From Propionibacteriaceae bacterium (GTDB lineage: Bacteria > Actinomycetota > Actinomycetes > Propionibacteriales > Propionibacteriaceae), in the NCBI GenBank assembly GCA_030544185.1, contig JAUNRO010000242.1, positions 1 to 5,075 on the forward strand: DNA of 5,075 bases. The letters are read 5' to 3'. Positions 1 through 5,075 of the stretch are shown piece after piece (position 1 is the stretch's first letter; every line of letters starts with the position of its first letter). A program made the translations under genes and the position numbers. The notes under the pieces were generated by a model. The model ran no database searches and was not told where the DNA came from. It saw only the letters and a list, made by a program, of their open reading frames with translations.

Positions 1-1428
1 GATCCGGGTCAGCCGGGGGCCGCGCCCGTCGGCCTCGGCCGCGGGGCGCCCACCCCGCGTACGCCCGGACGACTTGAGCGCACCCAACTCCTGGAGCAGG
101 CGCAGGCCGTCGGCGACCTGGCTGGAGTCCGGAGCCTCGACGAACGGGAAGGACGCAATGTCACCGAGCTCGGCGTGGGCCATCTGGAGAATGACCGAGG
201 CGAGGTTGGTGCGCAGGATCTCGGGTTCGGTGAACTCCGGCCGGGCGAGGAAGTCCGCCTCGCTGTAGAGCCGGATGCACACACCCGGACCGAGGCGGCC
301 GCAGCGGCCGGCGCGCTGGTTGGCGCTCGCCTGGGAGACCGGCTCGATCGGCAGCCGCTGCACCTTCGTGCGCGCGGAATAGCGCGACATCCGCGCCGTG
401 CCCGGGTCGATGACGTAGCGGATCCCGGGCACGGTGATCGAGGTCTCGGCCACGTTGGTGGCGAGCACGATCCGCGAGCCGGTGTGGCGGGCGAACACCT
501 TGTGCTGCTCGGCGGCGGAAAGCCGGGCATACAACGGCAGGACCTCGGTGTGGCGCAATTTCAGCGCAGCCAACGCCTCGGCGGTGTCGCGGATCTCGCG
601 CTCGCCGGAGAGGAAGACCAGGATGTCGCCGTCACCGAGCCGGCGCACTTCGGTCACCGCGTCGCAGATCGCCTCGATCTGGTCGCGGGTCTCGGCGACC
701 ACGGGACGGGTGAGGACCTCCTCGGGATCGCCGGCGGCCTCGGCGGCCGGATCGTCGACGATCGGGCGATAGCGGATCTCCACCGGATAGGCCCGTCCGG
801 AGACCTCGATGACCGGCGCATCGTCGAAGTGCTCCGAGAAGCGGGCGGTGTCGATCGTCGCGGAGGTGATGATGACCTTGAGCTCCGGCCGGCGCGGAAG
901 CAGTTGTTTGAGATAGCCGAGCAGGAAGTCGATGTTGAGGCTGCGTTCGTGAGCCTCGTCGATGATGATGCAGTCATAGCGGCGCAGGTCGCGGTCGTGG
1001 CCGATCTCGGCGAGCAGCACGCCGTCGGTCATCACCAGCAGCCGGGTCTGCCTGGTGGCCTTGCGGGTGAAGCGGACCTGATAGCCGACCTCATCGCCCA
1101 GCTCGGTGGCGGTCTCCTCAGCGATGCGTTCGGCGACGGAGCGGGCGGCGATCCGCCGGGGCTGGGTGTGGGCGATCCGGCGCAGCCCGAGCCGGAGACA
1201 GATCTTCGGCAGCTGGGTGGTCTTCCCGGAGCCGGTCTCGCCGGCGACCACAACGACCTGATGATCGGCGATCGCCCGGGCGATGTCGTCGGCGCGCGCC
1301 CTGATCGGCAGGTCGGGGTCGAACGCCAGGACCCCGGCGAACGGAGCTGCAGAGGCGGGTCCCGCGGGTGTGGGTGCGGGTGCGGACAAGGCAGCGGGCA
1401 GAGGCCCTTGCTCCCCTGCCCGCCCCAT
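1..1428 (-). CDS. hrpA: ATP-dependent RNA helicase HrpA (DEAH box), 3' part beyond left edge
   Basis: This is a cytoplasmic DEAH/RHA-family helicase that uses NTP hydrolysis to move along RNA. In Escherichia coli HrpA is linked to mRNA processing and to rescue of stalled or collided ribosomes. The superfamily 2 motifs are all visible in order, counted from the ATG at 1428: Walker [10 protein letters not shown] at 63-71, motif Ia TQPRR at 88-92, DEAH at 157-160, SAT at 189-191, motif [12 protein letters not shown] near 269-278, motif V TNVAETS at 324-330, motif [10 protein letters not shown] at 371-378. The stretch after DEAH ([14 protein letters not shown]) is HrpA-like and unlike HrpB. The frame stays open to base 1, giving 476 residues of a family of about 1200-1300, so the rest of the C-terminal region lies outside. 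A Pro/Ala-rich leader of about 35 residues precedes the helicase. The start is uncertain: the ATG at 1428 lacks a well-spaced ribosome site, and GTG at 1485 or a CTG at 1452 are alternatives. It begins about 20 bases after the stress-protein stop, so it is probably co-transcribed. Confidence 0.96.
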   Translation of the reverse strand, partial: MGRAGEQGPLPAALSAPAPTPAGPASAAPFAGVLAFDPDLPIRARADDIARAIADHQVVVVAGETGSGKTTQLPKICLRLGLRRIAHTQPRRIAARSVAERIAEETATELGDEVGYQVRFTRKATRQTRLLVMTDGVLLAEIGHDRDLRRYDCIIIDEAHERSLNIDFLLGYLKQLLPRRPELKVIITSATIDTARFSEHFDDAPVIEVSGRAYPVEIRYRPIVDDPAAEAAGDPEEVLTRPVVAETRDQIEAICDAVTEVRRLGDGDILVFLSGEREIRDTAEALAALKLRHTEVLPLYARLSAAEQHKVFARHTGSRIVLATNVAETSITVPGIRYVIDPGTARMSRYSARTKVQRLPIEPVSQASANQRAGRCGRLGPGVCIRLYSEADFLARPEFTEPEILRTNLASVILQMAHAELGDIASFPFVEAPDSSQVADGLRLLQELGALKSSGRTRGGRPAAEADGRGPRLTRI

Positions 1429-1448
1429 CGTGTCGCTGGGTCGCTCGC

Positions 1449-2342
1449 TCAGTGCCGGTCCTCCCGGACCAGGCCGAGCGGACACTGACCATGGGCCATC
1501 AGCGCCCGGATCGTCGCACCCGGTGACAGCACCGGCAGACCGGACCCGTGCACGCCGAGGACGAGCAGGTCGAGGTCCTCCGAACGCCGGTTCAGCTCGT
1601 CGACCGGGTGGGAGGCCACCACGGTCTGGGTGACGTTCACCTCCGGATGACGTTCGGCGAAGGGCGCGATCATGTCGGCGAGGATCTGGCGTGCCGCAGC
1701 CGCGTGGTGCTCCTCGCGCTCCGCACGCTGGGAGCGGTCGGCGAAAAAGCTGGTCGGCAGCGTGAAGGCGTGCACGACCTCGAGCCGCGCCCCGCGGCGG
1801 GCGGCCTCCTCGAAGGCATAGGTGAGGCACCCCGTGCTCGGCTCGCCCGTGTGCACGCCGACGCCGATGACGCCGAGATCGCCGGTCTTGGGCCGGTGGC
1901 TGGCGGCGGACACCATGATGACCGGGCAGTGGGCGGTGGCGGCGACGCCGACGCTGGTGGAACCCACGAACAACCGCTCGAGGCCACTGAGCGCGCGGCG
2001 CCCGACGACCAACGTCCTGGCCGACTCCGAGAGCCGCGTCAGCACCGAGCCGGGGTTGCCCATATAGATCTTCGTCTTCAGCCGCTCGGCCGGATAATCC
2101 AGCGACAGCGCCCGGTTCTTGGCGTCCTGGGCGGCTTCCTCACCGGCCTCCTCGAGCAGGTTGGGGTCATAAACGACTCCCCAGGCGCCGGCGAGCACGG
2201 CGTCGTCCACGGCGTGGGCGAGCAGGAGGTCGGCATCCTGGCTGACGGCCTCGCGCACCCCATAGTCCACCGCCCGCAGACCGTCCTCGGAGCCGTCGAC
2301 TCCCACGACCACGAGATTGCGCTGCTCCGAGTTGTCGGTCAT
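1449..2342 (-). CDS. Universal stress protein, tandem UspA domains
   Basis: A 297-residue cytoplasmic protein with two UspA-type domains, the usual size for actinobacterial tandem Usp proteins, many of which bind ATP and respond to hypoxia, stasis or redox stress. Domain 1 spans about 9-144 and opens with LVVVGVDGS, where D16 is the conserved adenine-contacting Asp; its loop near 114-128 reads [15 protein letters not shown]. Domain 2 spans about 156-293 and ends with [15 protein letters not shown] near 263-277. Both loops depart from the classic G-2x-G-9x-G-S/T: A117 replaces the second Gly in domain 1, A276 replaces the last Gly in domain 2, and H164 sits where domain 2 should have the Asp. 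The ATG at 2342 is chosen because GGAGGA lies 7 bases before it; an upstream in-frame start at 2402 has no comparable site and would add 20 unrelated residues. It lies 63 bases after the flavin-type gene and just before hrpA. Family assignment is firm; the ligand is not known. Confidence 0.95.
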   Translation of the reverse strand: MTDNSEQRNLVVVGVDGSEDGLRAVDYGVREAVSQDADLLLAHAVDDAVLAGAWGVVYDPNLLEEAGEEAAQDAKNRALSLDYPAERLKTKIYMGNPGSVLTRLSESARTLVVGRRALSGLERLFVGSTSVGVAATAHCPVIMVSAASHRPKTGDLGVIGVGVHTGEPSTGCLTYAFEEAARRGARLEVVHAFTLPTSFFADRSQRAEREEHHAAAARQILADMIAPFAERHPEVNVTQTVVASHPVDELNRRSEDLDLLVLGVHGSGLPVLSPGATIRALMAHGQCPLGLVREDRH

Positions 2343-2349
2343 CGACAGT

Positions 2350-2355
2350 TCCTCC
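2350..2355 (-). promoter_or_regulatory. Ribosome binding site of the universal stress protein gene
   Basis: GGAGGA on the minus strand ends 7 bases before the ATG at 2342. This places the start 20 codons inside the longest open frame, in agreement with where the UspA fold begins. Confidence 0.8.
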
Positions 2356-2379
2356 GTTTCCAGATGCCGTTCACCCACG

Positions 2380-2408
2380 ATCGTAGTCCGCAGGCCCGAC
2401 ACCGCTCA
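2380..2408 (-). promoter_or_regulatory. Weak candidate internal promoter before the universal stress protein gene
   Basis: In the 63-base gap the minus strand reads TACGAT (2385-2380) with TGAGCG (2408-2403) 17 bases upstream. The -10 overlaps the 8-base palindrome ACGATCGT (2377-2384). The -35 match is poor, and the gene is probably also read from the operon promoter. Confidence 0.22.
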
Positions 2409-2852
2409 GTCAGCCCCTGGCGCCGACTTCTCCGGCCCTCGGACCACCACGCGCCCGCTGGCGCTGCGGGGGGTGAGCCGGATGATCAGCTCCCGGGAGC
2501 CCGGCGCCCACGGGACCGGCAGCAGCCGTTGCCAGCAGACGACCTCCTCGGGCTTGGTGACCGCTTTGGTCACCGCGCGCAGCATGACGGCCCACCCGGA
2601 GGCGGTGTCGACCTCGAACTCGTCGATCTGGAATGCGACGTCGGTCGGGGTGGCGAGTTCGGCGAGCAGACCCCAGTCAGCGGTCCGGAAGGCGATCAGG
2701 CCTTCGCACCAGGCGTACGCCACGGGCAGGATCGCCGGGCCACTGTGGCTCTCCCAGGCGATCCGACCCACCTGATGGGTGCGCAACAGATCGGCCATCT
2801 CGTCATCACCCAGCGACTCGAACCGGGCGCGGGTATCCAGAGGCTCGTCCAT
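2406..2852 (-). CDS. Pyridoxamine 5'-phosphate oxidase-like split-barrel protein
   Basis: A 148-residue cytoplasmic protein of the PNPOx-like FMN-binding split-barrel group (Pyridox_ox_2 type). Its pattern is characteristic: an N-terminal helix (about 12-26), then VGRIAWESHSGPAILPVAYAW (28-48) forming the first strands, a GLIAFRTADWGLLAEL segment (51-66) where this family has its phosphate-contacting region, VAFQIDEFE (72-80), and GWAVMLRAVTKAVTKPEE (86-103). Members are mostly small flavin-, F420- or haem-binding proteins whose substrates are unknown; true PdxH is longer and carries conserved residues for pyridoxine phosphate, so vitamin B6 oxidation is not claimed. The ATG at 2852 is supported by AAAGGAGG four bases upstream; a TTG at 2897 would overlap the previous stop and adds a basic 15-residue leader. 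It follows the TY-Chap-like gene by 41 bases. Such proteins often neighbour Usp genes in actinobacterial stress or dormancy loci. Cofactor choice cannot be told from sequence. Confidence 0.88.
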   Translation of the reverse strand: MDEPLDTRARFESLGDDEMADLLRTHQVGRIAWESHSGPAILPVAYAWCEGLIAFRTADWGLLAELATPTDVAFQIDEFEVDTASGWAVMLRAVTKAVTKPEEVVCWQRLLPVPWAPGSRELIIRLTPRSASGRVVVRGPEKSAPGAD

Positions 2853-2856
2853 GATC

Positions 2857-2864
2857 CCTCCTTT
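2857..2864 (-). promoter_or_regulatory. Strong ribosome binding site of the PNPOx-like gene
   Basis: AAAGGAGG on the minus strand lies four bases before the ATG at 2852. It is the strongest Shine-Dalgarno match in the window and rules against the upstream TTG at 2897 as the start. Confidence 0.8.
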
Positions 2865-2875
2865 CGTCCGTCCAC

Positions 2876-2893
2876 GCCGGCGCGGCCGCCGGC
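2876..2893. repeat. GC-only inverted repeat directly after the TY-Chap-like stop codon
   Basis: GCCGGC arms at 2876-2881 and 2888-2893 flank a 6-base GCGGCC loop. In the leftward transcript the stem begins at the base after the TGA and ends before the ribosome site of the next gene. No T tract follows, so it is not a standard terminator. Confidence 0.35.
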
Positions 2894-3811
2894 TCAATCC
2901 TCGAAGGTCGTCCGGCCCCGCAGCCGGCCGGCCAGTTCGTCGTCGATCCCGTCGGCCACCTCGCTCATCAGCCGCACGGCCTGGTGCAGGTGGGCGGGCA
3001 CGAAGGGGTGCGCGAACACCGACAAACTGGCGAAGACCCGGTCGCGGATGAGCTGGAACTTGACCAGCCGCACCTCGCTGTTGAGATCAGACAGGATCTC
3101 CATCGCCCGCGACCGGCCCTCGACGTCATGCACCAGGGGGGCGAACACGAGGATCTCGCGGTGATCGGTGGAAAGCCGCACGAACAGCACAGTGGAGCCG
3201 ACCCGGACGGTCAGGTCGCCCTCGGAGTCCCGCAGCGGCCGGTGCCCGAACATCTCGGCGAGCTCCGCCTCGATCATGTCGTCCAGGTGTTCCGGATTGA
3301 CCGCGACGACCGCCGTCACGTCTTCGGCGTCGAACTCCGAATCCCCCGCCAGCGGCCTCGAGCGGGGCTGCAGGATCTCGGCCAATTGATCGGGGGCCAG
3401 GAACACCGGGTGCTGAATGCCATAGATATCGCGCAACGCGGTCACGGCCCGCTGGGCCAGGGTGTCCGAAGCCTCCTGGGGCAGCTCGAGCCAGAAATTG
3501 GGCGTGGGCCGCGCATCTTCGCTGCTCGGCGGGTGCCAGCCCTGGGCGTCGAAGCGTTCCAACTGGGCGGGCCCGAGCTGATAGTGCTCACCCAGGACCC
3601 CGTTGCTCGCGGCCTCGGCCCGGATCACGTCCCGGGCCACGGCGCTGAACCGGACGAACGGCACGGTCTCGGTCGTCGTCACGGCGACCGATCCGATCGT
3701 GAGGTCCTGGCTGTCGTCGATGACGGAAATGACCTCGGAAAGCCGCACGGTGAAGTTCCGCCAGGCCTGCTCAGTGCTGCGGTCCAGGTCGAACTCGTCG
3801 TATTCAGGCAC
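2894..3811 (-). CDS. TY-Chap / YbjN-like two-domain putative peptide-binding chaperone
   Basis: A 305-residue soluble protein without signal peptide or membrane segment. It resembles the actinobacterial proteins named T3SS(YopN, CesT)-and-YbjN peptide-binding chaperones (TY-Chap). An N-terminal alpha/beta unit covers about 12-138, with an amphipathic helix at 13-31, a TIGSVAVTTTETVPFVRFSA strand pair at 38-57, and the ERFDAQGWHPP turn at 85-95. An acidic linker follows (about 139-185). The C-terminal YbjN-like unit covers about 186-305, with TVLFVRLS (207-214), ILVFAPLVHDV (220-230), LSDLNSEVRLVKFQLI (240-255), and a terminal DDELAGRLRGRTTFED typical of the family. The role, binding of peptides or partner proteins, is predicted from structure in the family and not tested here. 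The GTG at 3811 is chosen because AGGA lies 6 bases upstream and a promoter-like element at 3851-3879 would start transcription near 3844, after the alternative GTG at 3847. It is the first gene of the leftward series. Confidence 0.82.
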   Translation of the reverse strand: MPEYDEFDLDRSTEQAWRNFTVRLSEVISVIDDSQDLTIGSVAVTTTETVPFVRFSAVARDVIRAEAASNGVLGEHYQLGPAQLERFDAQGWHPPSSEDARPTPNFWLELPQEASDTLAQRAVTALRDIYGIQHPVFLAPDQLAEILQPRSRPLAGDSEFDAEDVTAVVAVNPEHLDDMIEAELAEMFGHRPLRDSEGDLTVRVGSTVLFVRLSTDHREILVFAPLVHDVEGRSRAMEILSDLNSEVRLVKFQLIRDRVFASLSVFAHPFVPAHLHQAVRLMSEVADGIDDELAGRLRGRTTFED

Positions 3812-3817
3812 CCGGGA

Positions 3818-3829
3818 TCCTGCTTTCCT
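3818..3829 (-). promoter_or_regulatory. Ribosome binding site deciding the TY-Chap-like start
   Basis: The minus strand carries AGGAAAG (3829-3823) and AGGA (3821-3818); the latter is 6 bases from the GTG at 3811. The alternative GTG at 3847 has no purine-rich site at a useful distance, so this favours the shorter protein. Confidence 0.6.
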
Positions 3830-3850
3830 CGTTGGAATCGCTCCCACGTG

Positions 3851-3879
3851 AACCTAGTCGCCCGCGCGCCGGGTGTCCA
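3851..3879 (-). promoter_or_regulatory. Candidate SigA-type promoter for the leftward operon
   Basis: On the minus strand TGGACA (3879-3874, within TTGGACA) is separated by 17 bases from TAGGTT (3856-3851), which fits the actinobacterial TAnnnT -10 pattern. Transcription would begin near 3844, giving a leader of about 30 bases before the GTG at 3811. Geometry is good but the -35 is imperfect. Confidence 0.5.
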
Positions 3880-3906
3880 AGACTTCGGCGTCTCCAAGCG
3901 GAACTG

Positions 3907-3927
3907 TGGCGCTGGCGCTTGTGGCGC
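3907..3927. repeat. Three direct copies of TGGCGC in the divergent control region
   Basis: TGGCGC occurs at 3907-3912, 3913-3918 and 3922-3927; the outer two extend to TGTGGCGC (3905-3912 and 3920-3927), which start 15 bases apart. They lie between the leftward promoter candidate and the rightward -10 candidate. Confidence 0.35.
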
Positions 3928-3934
3928 GCCCGGC

Positions 3935-3940
3935 TAGGCT
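3935..3940 (+). promoter_or_regulatory. Possible -10 element for the rightward gene
   Basis: TAGGCT preceded by GGC resembles common actinobacterial -10 hexamers and would give a leader of about 95 bases. No TTGACA-like element is seen 16-19 bases upstream. A second TAnnnT hexamer, TACGGT at 4004-4009, is an alternative with an equally poor -35, so neither is firm. Confidence 0.3.
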
Positions 3941-3984
3941 GGCCAAGCGCCCGACTCACCCCGACTGGCATCGCACCGCAGAGC

Positions 3985-3998
3985 GCAGGGACCCCTGC
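3985..3998. repeat. Short dyad GCAGGG-AC-CCCTGC in the divergent control region
   Basis: Two perfect 6-base inverted arms are separated by 2 bases, 44 bases before the start of the membrane protein gene. The loop is too small for an RNA hairpin, so a protein operator is the more natural reading. In GC-rich DNA chance remains possible. Confidence 0.35.
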
Positions 3999-4030
3999 CA
4001 CCTTACGGTTGACCGACGCGACGCCACTGG

Positions 4031-4036
4031 AAGGAG
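4031..4036 (+). promoter_or_regulatory. Ribosome binding site of the membrane protein gene
   Basis: AAGGAG sits five bases before the ATG at 4042, and no better start is seen in this frame nearby. Confidence 0.75.
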
Positions 4037-4041
4037 CAGCC

Positions 4042-5075
4042 ATGAGCCAGCCGCCCGGATTCCCGCCCCGCGGGGGCAGTTCCGATGGCGCCGGCGGCGA
4101 CCGGCCGTGGGATGTTGGGGCCAACGATCCCTGGGCTCCTCGGCCGTCCCCGCCGCGCCAGGACGGCGAGCAGAACCCATGGGACTTCATCCGCGCCGAT
4201 GGGCCCGGACCGTCTTCTGGTGGGCCCGGCGGCCGGGACCACGATCCCGCCCCGACCCGGTCCGGCCCGGCCGGCTGGCCGGGTGACCCCCACGCGGGAG
4301 CCCAAGGCTCCGACGTGAGCTGGGCGCAGACGCCGCCGACGCAGCAACTGCCCCCGCAGCGCTCGGGCTCGACCGTGGCCTTCCCGGCGCAAGGGCCGGG
4401 CGAACCAGGGTCTGCCGACGCTCCCGGACCAGACGCCCCCGTCCCGCTCGGCCCCCCCGCGAAGCCGCGGGACCCCAAGCGGACCGCGCTCATCGTCGGC
4501 GCCTCGGCACTCGTGCTGGCGCTGGTCGTCGTGGGCGCGGTGCTGTTCCGCAACCACCAGGCCCGCCTCGCCGAGGAGAGGGCGGCCGAAGCTGCCCGGA
4601 TCGCCGAGGAGGAGCGGGTTGCCGAGCTCGGCCGCCAGGAGTCCGCCGCCGGCTCCACGGCGCAGGGATTCCTCGACGCCCTCGTCGCCGCCAATGCCGA
4701 GCAGGCACTGACGTTCGCGGCCGCGGAACCGGAGGGCAACAACGAGCTGCTCACCAACGAGGTCCTCACCGAGGCCAACAACCGGGCCGCTTTCACGGGG
4801 GTGTCGGTCGACACCACGACGCTCACCGAGGAGTCCCCCGGTGTCTGGAACACCGGCACCGCCCAGGTCCGCTATTCGATCGGCGACCAGCCGCAGACCG
4901 TGGACCTGCCCTTGCGCAAGGTGGACGGGGTGTGGAAGGTCGACCGGGTGACCGCGCCGGTCGAGCTCGGCCTCAACGGACCGGACCGGGTCGTCAACGG
5001 CGCCACCGTGCGCCCGGGGGCATACAACATGTTTCCCGGCTCCTATTCGGTGGGCTCCGCAAATCCGCTCATCGG
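4042..5075 (+). CDS. Pro/Gly-rich single-pass membrane protein with extracytoplasmic NTF2-like region, 3' end beyond window
   Basis: I do not recognise a named gene. The 344 visible residues fall into clear zones. Residues 1-147 are disordered and rich in Pro, Gly, Asp and Gln, with PW motifs at 22-23, 30-31 and 46-47. A basic PRDPKR stretch leads into one transmembrane helix at 149-169 (ALIVGASALVLALVVVGAVLF), so the N-terminus should be inside the cell. A charged Ala/Glu/Arg helix follows (about 171-203), then about 205-310 with FLDALVAANAEQAL near the start and VDGVWKVDRV at 294-303, a pattern of NTF2/SnoaL-like or DUF4878-like domains. After this, residues 317-337 (RVVNGATVRPGAYNMFPGSYS) recall the small beta domains of TcaA-like envelope proteins. 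The frame is open at base 5075. The start is set by AAGGAG at 4031-4036, five bases before the ATG. It is divergent from the stress operon. A role in the cell envelope is an inference from architecture. Confidence 0.85.
   Translation, partial: MSQPPGFPPRGGSSDGAGGDRPWDVGANDPWAPRPSPPRQDGEQNPWDFIRADGPGPSSGGPGGRDHDPAPTRSGPAGWPGDPHAGAQGSDVSWAQTPPTQQLPPQRSGSTVAFPAQGPGEPGSADAPGPDAPVPLGPPAKPRDPKRTALIVGASALVLALVVVGAVLFRNHQARLAEERAAEAARIAEEERVAELGRQESAAGSTAQGFLDALVAANAEQALTFAAAEPEGNNELLTNEVLTEANNRAAFTGVSVDTTTLTEESPGVWNTGTAQVRYSIGDQPQTVDLPLRKVDGVWKVDRVTAPVELGLNGPDRVVNGATVRPGAYNMFPGSYSVGSANPLI

Noticed and set aside
175..1488. Rightward open frame of 437 codons opposite hrpA
   Set aside because: It is antisense to a frame carrying every helicase motif. 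Its composition (Gly, Asp, Arg, His, Leu rich, no recognisable domain) is that of a GC-rich antisense shadow.
2371..2410. DosR-type dormancy box before the Usp gene
   Set aside because: The gene content invites it, but I see only the 8-base palindrome ACGATCGT and a GGACTA fragment, not the full inverted GGGACT/AGTCCC pattern.
1548..3164. Rightward open frame of 538 codons opposite the Usp, PNPOx-like and TY-Chap-like genes
   Set aside because: It crosses three well-supported genes and their gaps, has no recognisable fold and no fitting ribosome site; long antisense frames are expected at this GC content.
3900..3904. GGAAC as an ECF sigma factor -35 element
   Set aside because: No matching -10 motif such as CGTT or CGTC is found 16-19 bases downstream; the stretch there is GC repeat.
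2984..3937. Rightward open frame of 317 codons opposite the TY-Chap-like gene
   Set aside because: Antisense shadow: the opposite strand encodes a recognisable family over the same bases.
3804..4859. Leftward open frame of 351 codons opposite the membrane protein gene
   Set aside because: Ser/Pro/Gly/Ala-rich low-complexity translation; the other strand has a good ribosome site, a transmembrane helix and a domain-like region.
1..5075. CRISPR arrays, tRNA or rRNA genes, insertion sequences, toxin-antitoxin or defence systems
   Set aside because: No regularly spaced repeats, cloverleaf sequence, transposase motifs or terminal inverted repeats were seen on either strand by reading.

Overview
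The window is high-GC DNA with strong G/C preference at third codon positions, good Shine-Dalgarno sites and TAnnnT-type -10 hexamers. The proteins (a HrpA helicase, a tandem universal stress protein, a PNPOx-like flavin protein, a TY-Chap/YbjN-type protein, and a Pro/Gly-rich single-pass membrane protein) fit an actinobacterium. Something near the Propionibacteriales is plausible, but the sequence alone does not settle the family.

Layout. Four genes run leftward in one tight series from about 3811 to the left edge: a two-domain TY-Chap/YbjN-like protein (3811-2894), a small pyridoxamine-5'-phosphate-oxidase-like split-barrel protein (2852-2406), a tandem-domain universal stress protein (2342-1449), and the DEAH-box RNA helicase HrpA (from about 1428, cut by the left edge with 476 residues visible). 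The gaps are 41, 63 and about 20 bases, with no convincing terminator, so they probably form one operon. A promoter-like TGGACA-17-TAGGTT lies just upstream of the first gene. A divergent intergenic region of about 230 bases (3812-4041) separates the operon from a rightward gene (4042 to the right edge) for a membrane-anchored protein: a long disordered Pro/Gly/Asp-rich cytoplasmic segment, one transmembrane helix, a short charged helix, and an extracytoplasmic domain that looks NTF2-like.

How they may work together. A stress-signalling protein, a flavin/cofactor-binding protein, a putative peptide-binding chaperone and an RNA helicase linked to ribosome and mRNA quality control would make a stress or quiescence module. 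This is an inference from gene order. No defence system, mobile element, CRISPR array, tRNA or rRNA is visible. The notable points are the degenerate ATP-binding motifs in the stress protein, the unusual hrpA start region, start-site reassignments for several genes, and small repeats and a dyad in the divergent control region.
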